From positions 1 to 64,000 of the forward strand of contig CAZYHV010000019.1 in the NCBI GenBank assembly GCA_964647485.1: DNA of 64,000 bases, written 5' to 3'. A program made the translations under genes and the position numbers. The notes beneath the pieces were generated by a model, which did no database searches, had not been told where the DNA came from, and saw nothing but the letters and a program-made list of their open reading frames with translations. Positions 50,401-58,583 of the stretch are shown here, one piece after another. The first letter of the stretch is position 1, and the number at the start of each line of letters is the position of its first letter. Source of the DNA: FW021-bin31 sp964647485. GTDB taxonomy: Bacteria > Bacteroidota > Bacteroidia > Chitinophagales > Chitinophagaceae.

Positions 50401-50727
50401 ATAATAATTAGGTACACCCGGCGTAATTTCTTCCGGTTTATTTAGATAAGGAATAACCTTCCGAGTCTTTATCTCACAGCTAGCTGCCAACGTAGCTGCA
50501 GCAGTACCAAAGCCCAGGTACTTTAAGAAATCTCGCCTTGGGGTTTTCGCATCTAATAATTCACTAGAATCCTCAAAAGGCAATTCCTCTTGAAACTCTT
50601 TATGTGTAGAATTATGATACCCTTCCGGATCAACCTGTTCCCCCAGACTTTTCCAGTATTTATTTTTACCTTTTTTATCTGCATCGTCGTTATTGCCATT
50701 CGGCAGTCCACTGATTTTTACTGACAT
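47500..50727 (-). CDS. actB: ActB, molybdopterin-like/4Fe-4S subunit of alternative complex III
   Basis: A 1075-residue fusion: an N-terminal molybdopterin-oxidoreductase-like domain (no cofactor ligands expected) and a C-terminal domain with four ferredoxin clusters. A twin-arginine signal, TPRRDFLKYLGFGTAA, lies near residue 62 with a following Cys (LAASC). Cluster motifs: CIGCGACTIACYAEN, CQQCNNAPCENVCPV, CIGTRYCENNCPY, and CTFCVQRL with CQQACPAD. Wires electrons from ActC/ActF to the hemes of ActA and ActE. Gene size matches the family. Sits between actA and actC. Confidence 0.92.
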   Translation of the reverse strand: MSVKISGLPNGNNDDADKKGKNKYWKSLGEQVDPEGYHNSTHKEFQEELPFEDSSELLDAKTPRRDFLKYLGFGTAAATLAASCEIKTRKVIPYLNKPEEITPGVPNYYASTYAIDGDYCPIIIKTRDGRPIKIEGNTASSITKGGTSAVVQGSVLNLYDITRLRFPMIKGKEATWEAVDKKIIQGLEGASGDIVLLTSPILSPSVKQAIETFKQKYPNTRHVVYEPVSYNGLLLGNERSYGKRAIPAYRFDRAKSIVSFDADFIGTWLNPIAFTRQYTDTRKIDPERPEMSRHFQFESSFSLTGSNADYRYPHKPSDSANILIALYNKIASATGNSTVPGGKLTEESLKKGVDKAAKSLLENKGNGLVVSGENNPNAQVLVNGINDMLGNVGNTIDWSVEANYHGGVDAEMEQLVADMNAGRIGGLFLYGVNPAYDYYNAEKFITGLKKTDLSVSLNEHNDETAQYCSYVAPDNHYLESWGDAEPQTGYYSLQQPGISPLFKTRQMLSSILKWAGEKETDPLKYIQTYWKENVYPEFADGKLWQRWWDETLQLGLAEPSSKEEKESSKGTAVSYNGDAQSAASSLKATAPKAGGIELSLYQNVGIGTGRHSNNPWLQEMPEPLTKCTWDNYVCISPAMSRKINAAVTRFNEVNFHRPVAKVVVNGKEILLPIMVLPGIHEDVISVAVGYGRGGNDLKEDELKKWRQAIGPSAASVGKNVYPWVSYNESSQNRVYAAPKVEISNTGETYLLAITQSHNSFEGRPIIEETTLEKFKENPEHLLEEREEEKKEYGDNYAKDATLYPDEFDYSQGIHWNMAIDMNSCIGCGACTIACYAENNVSIVGKEEVARGHEMAWLRIDRYFAGSEENPQVVYQPMLCQQCNNAPCENVCPVAATSHSDEGLNMMVYNRCIGTRYCENNCPYKVRRFNWLDWNGADSFEDNMYDDPVVLEQNNDLSRMVLNPDVTVRGRGVMEKCTFCVQRLQTAKLNAKKAGHPVPDGEAKTACQQACPADAITFGNVNDKESKIYNVTHGAQKVRGYHVLELLHTLPNITYLAKVTNKDQEDFFHEEPQHTL

Positions 50728-50781
50728 GAGATGAAAAAATATTAAATATAATTAAAAATTATTCAAAAATGTTATATACAA

Positions 50782-52071
50782 TTAATAGTGACATTTGACA
50801 CAATCCGTTCCTCCCTGCATTTCAACAGTTACACTATCAATTTGATGCGCTTTAATTTGTTTTTCGTATTTCGTAAAGATGGTATAATATCCATTATCTT
50901 TAAACTGCACTTTGGTATTTCTGTGGCAATTTACACACCATCCCATTCCCAAAGTAGCATGCTGATGTACTTCATTCATATCCTGTATATTTCCATGGCA
51001 GGTTTGACATTGCACATCTCCTACTTTCACATGCTGAGAATGATTAAAATATACATAATCCGGAAGATTATGAACTTTTGTCCATTTAATAGGTTTTCCC
51101 GGTTTTGTATATTGACGCTTATCCGGATCCCATCCGGCATAATCATACAATTTCTGGATTTCTGCCGTCCCATTCACCGGATTTCCTTCTAAGTCTTTAA
51201 AATTATTTCCTGTATACTCATTGATTACTTCATGACAATTCATACAAATATTTGGAGAAGGAATCATGGCATGTTTACTCTTTTCTGCCCCTGCATGGCA
51301 ATACAGACAGTTGATTTGATTGATTCCGGCATGTACTTTATGAGAGAAGACAATGGGTTGTTTCGGTTCATAGTTTTTACTATATCCTATGGTGGTAGCC
51401 CCCTCTACTAAAAGATAACCACCTAGGCAGAATAATACGATAACAACGATAGATATATTACGTTTATTTAAATAAAATGGAATTTTTCTATAATTGGGAT
51501 GCCCTTCTTTTTCATTTGTTAAGCGCTTGAGATTCTTATTCACCTGTAATAGAATGAGCGCTAACACCGCTAATACAAGACTTAGAATACCAAATAATAA
51601 AGCATTATTACCTTCACCACCGGAGGATGTTGATGCGGCAGTTGCCTTCTCGCTTTGTCCACCGGAACCTGCTCCAGCCTGCTCGTAACTATTAACGTAA
51701 GCAAAGATATTATCAATATCTTCTTCACTTAGTTGTGGAAAATGGGTCATTTGGGTTTGTCCCCATTCTTTAAAAATTTTATTGGCATATTCATCGCCGC
51801 TGGCAATCACTTTCGAGGAGTTATGCACCCAATCATACACCCAGTCCATACCGCCGGGAATATTTTCTACTACTCCTTTAAGCGCAGGTCCCGTCATATC
51901 ACGTACCGGATTATGACAGGAAGCACAATTTGTTTGGAAAAGAGTCTTCCCTTTATCAGCATCTCCTTGTGCTGATACATTTTGGAATGACATAATTGCC
52001 AAGGAAGCTATAATACATAACGTTGTAAAAGCCCACCTCTTTCTGGTCTTAAAAAGACTATTCACACCCAT
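50782..52071 (-). CDS. actA: ActA, multiheme cytochrome c of alternative complex III, with extra monoheme domain
   Basis: A 429-residue exported protein (signal WAFTTLCIIASLAIMSFQNVSAQ). Six CxxCH motifs: CASCH in an N-terminal cytochrome c domain, then a membrane span (LFGILSLVLAVLALILL) and another (SIVVIVLFCLGGYLLVEGA), then a multiheme part with CLYCH, CMNCH, CQTCH, CVNCH and the terminal CVKCHY. I set the start at the ATG at 52071, since a promoter (TTTG-N21-TACTTTTG) lies at 52148-52116, just over the more distal candidate start. It is the first gene of the act-cox operon. Confidence 0.88.
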   Translation of the reverse strand: MGVNSLFKTRKRWAFTTLCIIASLAIMSFQNVSAQGDADKGKTLFQTNCASCHNPVRDMTGPALKGVVENIPGGMDWVYDWVHNSSKVIASGDEYANKIFKEWGQTQMTHFPQLSEEDIDNIFAYVNSYEQAGAGSGGQSEKATAASTSSGGEGNNALLFGILSLVLAVLALILLQVNKNLKRLTNEKEGHPNYRKIPFYLNKRNISIVVIVLFCLGGYLLVEGATTIGYSKNYEPKQPIVFSHKVHAGINQINCLYCHAGAEKSKHAMIPSPNICMNCHEVINEYTGNNFKDLEGNPVNGTAEIQKLYDYAGWDPDKRQYTKPGKPIKWTKVHNLPDYVYFNHSQHVKVGDVQCQTCHGNIQDMNEVHQHATLGMGWCVNCHRNTKVQFKDNGYYTIFTKYEKQIKAHQIDSVTVEMQGGTDCVKCHY

Positions 52072-52115
52072 TTTTATAAATATTAATTTAGACCTGATGA
52101 TATTTAAAGATGGCA

Positions 52116-52148
52116 CAAAAGTAAGACAGAAACTTGACTTAATCCAAA
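52116..52148 (-). promoter_or_regulatory. act operon promoter
   Basis: On the minus strand TTTG (52148-52145), 21 bases, TACTTTTG (52123-52116). Transcription should begin near 52109, giving a 5' UTR of about 38 bases to the actA ATG at 52071. This decides the actA start. Confidence 0.6.
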
Positions 52149-52289
52149 CAATCCGTAAATATTTCTTAATTTTTTTCCCTTATTTTGTCCTATTTCAGGA
52201 TAAATTTGTCTTATATTTTTATTATTACAAATCTTTTGTCAAGATAAAAAGAATATCCGAAATTGCCTAATTTAAGAACACTATAAATT

Positions 52290-52868
52290 ATGAAAATTAA
52301 TAACATCGCTATTTTTGCCAGTGGAGCGGGTTCCAATGCTCGAAAAATAATTTCTCATTTCGAAAACTCGGAAGATATTGACATAAGTCTGATTATTACA
52401 AACAATCCTCATGCAGGAGTCATACAAGTAGCAGAAGAAAGTAACACTCCCTCCCTACTCATTGACAAAGAGAAACTGAAAGATTCCTCTTACCTTATTC
52501 ATACATTGAGAGACAAAAATATAGACTGGATTATTCTTGCCGGATTTCTCTGGAAAATACCGGAATTTCTTGTGGATCATTTTCCAAAACACATTATCAA
52601 TATACATCCTGCTCTTCTCCCCAAATTTGGAGGAAAAGGAATGTATGGTGCTCATGTTCATCAAGCAGTCATTGCAGCAGGGGAAAAAGAAAGTGGAATT
52701 ACTATCCATTATATCGACAAAGATTATGACAGAGGAGAGATTATTCTTCAAAAAAGATGCTTTATTAACAGAGACGATACAGCTGAAAGCCTTGCCGAGA
52801 AAATACATACCCTTGAACATAAATGGTTTCCACGTACCATAGAGAAGGTCATCAAGGAAGCTAAATAA
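52290..52868 (+). CDS. purN: Phosphoribosylglycinamide formyltransferase
   Basis: A 192-residue enzyme of purine synthesis using 10-formyl-tetrahydrofolate. Signature IAIFASGAGSNARKIISHFEN near the start, then IDWIILAGFLWKIPEFLVDHF, and IINIHPALLPKFGGKGMYGAHVHQAV (catalytic HxxxLxxxxG), with the catalytic Asp in GITIHYIDKDYDRGEII. Divergent from actA across 173 bases that hold the act promoter. Length typical. Confidence 0.93.
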   Translation: MKINNIAIFASGAGSNARKIISHFENSEDIDISLIITNNPHAGVIQVAEESNTPSLLIDKEKLKDSSYLIHTLRDKNIDWIILAGFLWKIPEFLVDHFPKHIINIHPALLPKFGGKGMYGAHVHQAVIAAGEKESGITIHYIDKDYDRGEIILQKRCFINRDDTAESLAEKIHTLEHKWFPRTIEKVIKEAK

Positions 52869-52942
52869 TAAAATATTCGCTCTTGACAAAATTTTAACAG
52901 CAAAATAATGCGTAAATTCTCTATTTGAGCAGGAATCTACTG

Positions 52943-52950
52943 TACCTTTG
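52943..52950 (+). promoter_or_regulatory. Candidate promoter of the CxxxC SCO gene (-7 box)
   Basis: TACCTTTG fits TAnnTTTG and lies 17 bases before the ATG at 52968, with AAAAAAGGAGA in between, an SD-like site, unusual for this region. The -33 TTTG is only 15 bases upstream, suboptimal. Confidence 0.35.
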
Positions 52951-52967
52951 TAAAAAAGGAGAATGAA

Positions 52968-53603
52968 ATGAAAAACAAAAAATTCTACCTTATTATAGGT
53001 GCTGTAGTCATTGTAGCTTTCATTGCTGCATTTTCTCTTGTCCAAAGTAACATTTCCAATAACATCTCAAAACCTTTACCTGTTCTGGGAAGCCCCGGAC
53101 ACACAGTAGGAGACTTCACCTTAGTGGATCAGGAAGGAGACACTGTAACACAGGCTATTCTCAACAATAAAGTCAGTGTAGTAGAATATTTTTACACAAC
53201 TTGCACCGGTATTTGTCCGCGTATGAATGATAATCTAAGCAAAGTCTATGGAGATTTAAAAGATTTACCCAATTTTCAGATTATTTCAAATACTGTAGAT
53301 CCCACCACTGACAGTGTTTCCGTATTGGCTGCTTATGCAAAGAAAAGAAATGCCAATCCCAAAAATTGGAAATTTCTTACCGGCAAGAAAAAAATTATTT
53401 TCCATACAGCCGTAAAGGAATATCTTCTTAATGCAGCAGATTCTGTAGGAGTTACCGGAGAATATGTACACACCAATTGGTTTGCCCTCGTGGATCAGAA
53501 AAGAAGGGTTCGTGGTTTCTACAATGGACTAAAAATGAAGAGTCTGAAAAAAATGGAAGCTGATATTAAACAGCTTTTAGACCAACAGAAAAAACAAGGA
53601 TAG
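52968..53603 (+). CDS. SCO1/SenC-family copper chaperone
   Basis: A 211-residue thioredoxin-fold protein with an N-terminal anchor (FYLIIGAVVIVAFIAAFSLV). The copper site is complete: VVEYFYTTCTGICPRMND (C79, C83) and a His in VHTNWFALVDQKRRVRGFYN. Members deliver copper to CuA of subunit II. It lies 100 bases beyond purN, near the act-cox cluster but not in its operon. It contrasts with the cysteine-free paralogue at 36765. Confidence 0.9.
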   Translation: MKNKKFYLIIGAVVIVAFIAAFSLVQSNISNNISKPLPVLGSPGHTVGDFTLVDQEGDTVTQAILNNKVSVVEYFYTTCTGICPRMNDNLSKVYGDLKDLPNFQIISNTVDPTTDSVSVLAAYAKKRNANPKNWKFLTGKKKIIFHTAVKEYLLNAADSVGVTGEYVHTNWFALVDQKRRVRGFYNGLKMKSLKKMEADIKQLLDQQKKQG

Positions 53604-53620
53604 TCCTTCCCAAAACAGGA

Positions 53621-55777
53621 TTATTCTATCGGCTTTATTTCGATGGCATAGCCTCCACTTCTTGCCATTTTTATAGATAGTTTGCTTTTGCTCGTTACCT
53701 TTTTTTGTTTAATGTGATAACGTTGGGGGTGCGTATCGTAATCTGCGCCCTTTCCATCCTCATAGATGGTCGCCATATATTTCTGTTCCGGATCCAGAAA
53801 TGATAAATTGACAGTAAATGTTCTGGCATTTTCATCAGTGATTCCTCCCACATACCAAGCATTTGAATTCCTGTCCTTCCGGGCAATATCAATATAGTCT
53901 CCCGGCTCTGCAGCCAATATTTTGGTATCATCCCAAACCAGAGGCACATCCTTGATAAATTGAAAGGCATCCATGTGCTTTTTATAGTTTTCCGGCAAAT
54001 CGGCTGCCATTTGTAAAGGCGAATACATCACTACATATAAAGCTAATTGTTTTGCGATAGTTGTATTGACTTGTCGGGTATCTCCCGGAAAATAATAATT
54101 TAGTTTCGTTTGAAAGATGCCGGGAGTAAAGTCCATAGGGCCACCCATCAAACGTGTAAAAGGTAAAATCGTCGTATGATCCGGTTTATTTCCACCAAAA
54201 GCAGCATATTCCATCCCTCTGGCAGCTTCCTCAGCCACCCAATTTGGATACGTTCGATTTAGTCCGGTAGGATGAACAGCTTCATGAGAGTCAACCATAA
54301 TGTGATACTTGGCTGCTTTTTTTACCACTCTCAAATAATGATTATTGACCAATTGGCTATAATGATGTTCCCCCCTTGGAATAATATTCCCTACATACCC
54401 AGTCTTGACCGCATCATAGCCATATTGTTTCATCAATTTAAAAGCTGTATCCAAATGGCGTTCATAGTTGATGGTAGATCCGGAAGTCTCATGATGCATG
54501 ATTAATTTAATTCCCTTCTTGTGGGCATAGTCATTCAACATTTTGAGGTTAAAGTCAGGATAGGGGGTTACAAAATCAAAGACTTTTACCTTGGAATGAC
54601 CAAACCAGTCCTCCCAACCTATATTCCAGCCTTCTACCAACAAACCATCAAAACCATTGGCAGCCGCAAAATCAATGTATTTTTTTACTTTCTCATTATT
54701 AGCTCCATGCCGACCATTGGGTTGCAACTTGGTATAATCGGTCTTTCCAATATGGATATTATTGGTATCAGCATACGCCCAGGTAGATTTCCCAATAATC
54801 ATTTCCCACCAAACGCCCATAAACTTCGTAGGATGAATCCAGGAAACATCTTTGTACTTTGTCGGCTCATTAAGATTGAAAATCATCTTAGAAGCCAAAA
54901 CACCTGCAGCCTTGGGAGCAACAATAATAGTTCTCCATGGGGTAGTAAAAGGAGTCTGAATATATCCTCTTGCTTTCTGTGCATCCGGAGTAAGGATAAT
55001 CTTAAAATGATGATGTTTAGCATCTACCATTAGATTTGAAGCGGGATAATCAATTAAGGCCGCTTCTGCCAAATTAATATATAAGGGATATTTTCCCTCT
55101 CTTTTCAACATGAGCGGGGTCTGAACAGCATTCTTCACAGGAGTTTGAGAGGCATTGTCATCAACAGCCTGTTCCCAGTATTTGGGAATTTCAGAAACTT
55201 TTGTGGTTTGATACTGGTATTCTTCTGTATCATAGTCTCCGGCAATCCACCATGCTTTCATATCCGTAGGAAAATTAAATTGGGTATCCTCTCCTTTGAT
55301 TACAAAATAATTCAGGTTGTCTTGCTTTGGAAATTCATACCGAAAACCTAATCCATCATTAAATAAACGAAATCGTATAATTATGCTTCGGTTGTATTTC
55401 TTTTGTGTTAATTGAACGGCTAATTCATTATAATGATTGATATAGTATTTTTTTTGACCTAATACCGGATGCCATTTCTCATTTTCTGCATCCCTATCTA
55501 TTCGGGAGACAACAAATCCTGTTTTCAAATCATTCCCTGAATGCCTAACCGTATCTCGCCCGGTTCCAAATTTGATATACTGATCTTTAAAAAGACGCAA
55601 CCCTAACCTTGAATCTTCAATAACAGTATGACCCTTATATTGTAAATGATAATAAGGGACACTATCTTTCAGATGAAAATCCATTTGAAAATGTCCATCC
55701 GGCGATTTCAACGTTTGTGCCTGAGAAAAGTTAAAAAGTAGAAAAAAACAGAATATAAAAGTACCAATCTTCATCAC
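53621..55777 (-). CDS. GH97 alpha-glucosidase (SusB-like)
   Basis: A 718-residue exported enzyme with a signal peptide (MKIGTFIFCFFLLFNFSQAQ, cut near residue 21) and three parts: N-terminal beta-super-sandwich, a (beta/alpha)8 barrel and a C-terminal beta domain. The barrel shows WWEMIIGKSTWAYAD, GFDGLLVEGWNIGWEDWFGHSKVKVFDF, MHHETSGSTINYERH, AVKTGYVGNIIPRGEHHYSQL and HEAVHPTGLNRTYPNWVAEEAARGMEY. The KTGYVGxIIPRGEHHY block and absence of the DFxD nucleophile mark the inverting, calcium-dependent SusB type. Start is supported by a -7-like box near 55825. Confidence 0.9.
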   Translation of the reverse strand: MMKIGTFIFCFFLLFNFSQAQTLKSPDGHFQMDFHLKDSVPYYHLQYKGHTVIEDSRLGLRLFKDQYIKFGTGRDTVRHSGNDLKTGFVVSRIDRDAENEKWHPVLGQKKYYINHYNELAVQLTQKKYNRSIIIRFRLFNDGLGFRYEFPKQDNLNYFVIKGEDTQFNFPTDMKAWWIAGDYDTEEYQYQTTKVSEIPKYWEQAVDDNASQTPVKNAVQTPLMLKREGKYPLYINLAEAALIDYPASNLMVDAKHHHFKIILTPDAQKARGYIQTPFTTPWRTIIVAPKAAGVLASKMIFNLNEPTKYKDVSWIHPTKFMGVWWEMIIGKSTWAYADTNNIHIGKTDYTKLQPNGRHGANNEKVKKYIDFAAANGFDGLLVEGWNIGWEDWFGHSKVKVFDFVTPYPDFNLKMLNDYAHKKGIKLIMHHETSGSTINYERHLDTAFKLMKQYGYDAVKTGYVGNIIPRGEHHYSQLVNNHYLRVVKKAAKYHIMVDSHEAVHPTGLNRTYPNWVAEEAARGMEYAAFGGNKPDHTTILPFTRLMGGPMDFTPGIFQTKLNYYFPGDTRQVNTTIAKQLALYVVMYSPLQMAADLPENYKKHMDAFQFIKDVPLVWDDTKILAAEPGDYIDIARKDRNSNAWYVGGITDENARTFTVNLSFLDPEQKYMATIYEDGKGADYDTHPQRYHIKQKKVTSKSKLSIKMARSGGYAIEIKPIE

Positions 55778-55817
55778 TAATCATTTTAATTTTTAATTTA
55801 TTTGTGTATATAATACG

Positions 55818-55825
55818 CAAATATA
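55818..55825 (-). promoter_or_regulatory. Candidate GH97 promoter (-7 box)
   Basis: TATATTTG on the minus strand matches TAnnTTTG and would start transcription near 55811, about 34 bases before the gene. No clear -33 box. Confidence 0.4.
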
Positions 55826-56064
55826 AAACAAATAATAGTATTTCCCAATATTTTATCGTTGTTGTCCGATAAGCTTCGTTGATGAAGTTTATTAGAAAGA
55901 TTTTTCACTTTGTTCAAAATGATCATTAATGTTTGGTGTTTGGAAGGGGGCGGATTGGTGGCTTTATTCTCCCCTTCCCTCCCGAAAAGCTACGATGAGC
56001 GTAGCATAGTAATGGGTGTCGTGAATATCACTTCCCATGGCGAGCACTGTAATTAAAAACAAAA
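55826..56064. other. Intergenic gap with hairpins, no gene seen
   Basis: The gap between GH97 and prfA has a GGAAGGGG/CCCCTTCC stem (55942-55978) and GCTACG/CGTAGC (55989-56005). Nothing coding. Hairpins may end prfA transcription on the minus strand, but neither has a clean T run. Confidence 0.3.
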
Positions 56065-57132
56065 TCAGCTTTCACTTTCTTTCATTTTCTCGGCATTTTC
56101 GGCAAACTGTAGGGCATCTATAACATCCTGAATATCCCCATTCATAAAAGCATCCAGATTATAGGCCGTAAATCCAATTCGATGGTCGGTAATTCTTCCC
56201 TGCGGGTAATTGTACGTCCTTATTTTGGCAGAACGATCTCCGGTAGAGACCATGCTCTTTCTCTTACTGGCTATTTCTTCTTCTTGTTCTCTGACAGCTC
56301 TTTCGTATAATTTAGTGCGGAGCATCTGCATGGCTTTCTGCCTGTTAGCCAGCTGTTTTCTTTCTGTTGAACATTCTACTACTATTCCGGAGGGGCCGTG
56401 TCTAAGGCGCACTTTTGTTTCCACTTTATTGACATTTTGTCCTCCGGCTCCGCCGCTTCGTGCCGTTTCCATCGTTATATCGCTTTCTTTCAGATCCACA
56501 TCCACTTCTTCCGCCTCCGGCAAGACCGCTACAGAAGCTGCGGAAGTATGGACTCTTCCCGAAGCTTCCGTCTGAGGAACACGCTGTACACGATGTACCC
56601 CCGATTCAAATTTAATTACACCATAAACTCCGGCGCCTTTTACTTCCACTGACACTTCTTTATAACCTCCTGCCGATCCCTCAGTTGCAGATAATACTTT
56701 TGCCTGCCATTTCTGATCTTCAAAATAGTGTAGATACATTCGTAACAAATCTCCTGCAAAAATGGCTGCTTCATCTCCTCCCGTACCGGCACGAATTTCC
56801 ATGATGGCATTTTTATCATCCTGAGGATCTTTAGGAATCAACATCTGTTTAATTTCCTGCTCCAGCTCTTCCTTTTTCTCCTCCAGTCCACTACTCTCTT
56901 CCTTCGCCAGTTCTCTCATCTCTTCATCCTCTCCTTTCAGTACCTCTTTATTAAAGTCAATATTTTCCAATACCTCTTTATAAGCATTATAGGCTTCTAC
57001 CACTTGTTCCAGTTCACTATATTCCTTACTTAATTCGGCAAACTTCTTCTGATCACCAACTACTTCCGGATTCGTCAATGCCACTCCTACTTCATCAAAA
57101 CGTGCCTTTATCGCTTCTAATTTATCTATCAT
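56065..57132 (-). CDS. prfA: Peptide chain release factor 1
   Basis: A 355-residue class I release factor. It has the GGQ motif in ARSGGAGGQNVNKVETKVR, the stop-codon recognition region, RVPQTEASGRVHTSAASVAVLP, where the PxT-type motif of RF1 is embedded (the sequence reads QTEAS/R; the P-A-T equivalent is in an altered form), and the C-terminal STGDRSAKIRTYNYPQGRITDHR. It hydrolyses peptidyl-tRNA at UAA and UAG. Upstream -7-like TACTTTTG at 57158-57165. Stand-alone gene. Confidence 0.93.
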   Translation of the reverse strand: MIDKLEAIKARFDEVGVALTNPEVVGDQKKFAELSKEYSELEQVVEAYNAYKEVLENIDFNKEVLKGEDEEMRELAKEESSGLEEKKEELEQEIKQMLIPKDPQDDKNAIMEIRAGTGGDEAAIFAGDLLRMYLHYFEDQKWQAKVLSATEGSAGGYKEVSVEVKGAGVYGVIKFESGVHRVQRVPQTEASGRVHTSAASVAVLPEAEEVDVDLKESDITMETARSGGAGGQNVNKVETKVRLRHGPSGIVVECSTERKQLANRQKAMQMLRTKLYERAVREQEEEIASKRKSMVSTGDRSAKIRTYNYPQGRITDHRIGFTAYNLDAFMNGDIQDVIDALQFAENAEKMKESES

Positions 57133-57157
57133 ATCGTTGTGATTATATTGTCACGAG

Positions 57158-57165
57158 CAAAAGTA
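57158..57165 (-). promoter_or_regulatory. Candidate prfA promoter (-7 box)
   Basis: TACTTTTG on the minus strand fits TAnnTTTG; expected start near 57151, about 19 bases before the ATG. The -33 region has only CAA-type traces. Confidence 0.35.
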
Positions 57166-57184
57166 AAAAGACTATTTTATTTTC

Positions 57185-58318
57185 TTACAACCGCTCTTGT
57201 ATCCGTAACCAACGTTCAGGGATTTCTCCTCTTCCGGCTGCTAAATAATCTTGATAAGTACAAGGAATTATTTTTTTATCCGGCATTCTCATCCACCACC
57301 TACCGGTCTTCTTGCTTTTTAGAAAAGAGGTATCTTGTTTTTCAATGGAAAGATGAAACTCATTAAAATTTTCTCCTTCTTCCAGGTTTGCTTCTGTCTT
57401 TTCCAAAGCAACGCCCTCAATAAAATACCAAATCATTTGCGCTGCTTGTATGGCTGTTAATTCGTCTCTGTCTTTTTCGGGAATATAACCATAAATTCCA
57501 ATACTGGATAATTGACTACTCATACCGGCATATTTGAACAAAGCACAAGCTTCCTCCCCGGCAAAACCGTTTGGAGATAATCTGTTGGCCGGAGCATCGG
57601 CAGAGCGAATGGCATTTATATCAAAACTAAAAAGATCAGTGGATCTAAGAATCGGTTCCATATCCTCCAAATCTTCTCTGGCGGTACCCAAACGGTAAAA
57701 ATCAAAGCGTAATTTATCCAACATTTCTAACATCCGCGGGTGAACAAAATAGCTTTGGAACCCAATATGGTTATAGTGTTGAACAAAATTTGGCTGCCCG
57801 GTCAGCATCTCCATAAGAAATTTCCTGGAATGCGCATATTCCTCTTCATGTAAATCAATCAATGCATCTATAATGGTCGCTTCTATTATCTGTTTTCGAC
57901 TCGCATATGCTTGATATTGGCTGAGTGTCAAATCATGACTTCCGCCAATAATAATCACTTTCTTCCCTAATTCCAGTAACTCCTCTATCACCAATTTCAA
58001 AGCAGCCTTACTATCTTTCAAAGATTTTCCCCTTTTCACATTCCCAAGATCGGCAATTTTTACATTTTGATGCCATTGATACAAAGGATATAGCTGTTGT
58101 CGGATGGCATCCGCAGAATGGCTTTCCGCCGGATACCCTCCTCCACGAAATTCTTCTATACCTAATAAAACAATATCTGCCTCTAAAAGGTTGCTCCCGG
58201 TATGCTCAAAATCATTGATAAGCGCCCCCAATTGTAATGGATTAAAAGAATCATCGCCAAAAAGATCAGAATAAGATATAGGATTTACATAATCCTCCAA
58301 TTGGAGTGGTTGAGGCAT
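57185..58318 (-). CDS. Arginase/formimidoylglutamase-fold protein with altered metal site
   Basis: A 377-residue protein of the arginase fold. Motif 1 is VIIIGGSHDLTLSQYQ (GGxHD present) and the last is FSFDINAIRSADAPANRLSPN (SFDxDxxxxxxAP, with Asn-Ala in place of Asp-x). In the middle the usual DAHxD is IIDALIDLHEE, with a Leu in place of His. So at least one manganese ligand is lost and two positions differ. It could act with fewer metals or be a non-catalytic member; formimidoylglutamase is a loose label. Between prfA and a small gene, on the same strand as both. Confidence 0.75.
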   Translation of the reverse strand: MPQPLQLEDYVNPISYSDLFGDDSFNPLQLGALINDFEHTGSNLLEADIVLLGIEEFRGGGYPAESHSADAIRQQLYPLYQWHQNVKIADLGNVKRGKSLKDSKAALKLVIEELLELGKKVIIIGGSHDLTLSQYQAYASRKQIIEATIIDALIDLHEEEYAHSRKFLMEMLTGQPNFVQHYNHIGFQSYFVHPRMLEMLDKLRFDFYRLGTAREDLEDMEPILRSTDLFSFDINAIRSADAPANRLSPNGFAGEEACALFKYAGMSSQLSSIGIYGYIPEKDRDELTAIQAAQMIWYFIEGVALEKTEANLEEGENFNEFHLSIEKQDTSFLKSKKTGRWWMRMPDKKIIPCTYQDYLAAGRGEIPERWLRIQERL

Positions 58319-58334
58319 CGGCTGTTAAAGAAAT

Positions 58335-58583
58335 TTAGTTTTTATGGATAATAAATTGGAAAGAGTCTAAAACAGGACGACGTAGTGCCGTTTCTATACG
58401 TAATTTATTTTGTGTAATTCCTCCTCGATGAAGATTTACATATTCCACCGCTTTGACGGCGTTATCTATCGTATCTATTTCATTCAAAGCTTTCTCCAGA
58501 AAACCGGCTTCACATTCTATAGTTGCCTTACTGTATAGATTTTCGGGCATTAACATCAACAAATCTCTGTGTAAGTTTCTCAT
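58335..58583 (-). CDS. Hypothetical conserved small protein
   Basis: An 82-residue helical protein (MRNLHRDLLMLMPENLYSKA) with ATIECEAGFLEKALNEIDTIDNAVKAVEYVNLH. No family recognised. It lies 16 bases upstream of the arginase-like gene and probably forms a unit with it. Confidence 0.55.
   Translation of the reverse strand: MRNLHRDLLMLMPENLYSKATIECEAGFLEKALNEIDTIDNAVKAVEYVNLHRGGITQNKLRIETALRRPVLDSFQFIIHKN

Noticed and set aside
52455..53045. A 196-codon frame antisense to purN
   Set aside because: It overlaps a well-supported gene; composition is Phe/Asn/Ser-rich and no domain is present, so it is a shadow frame.
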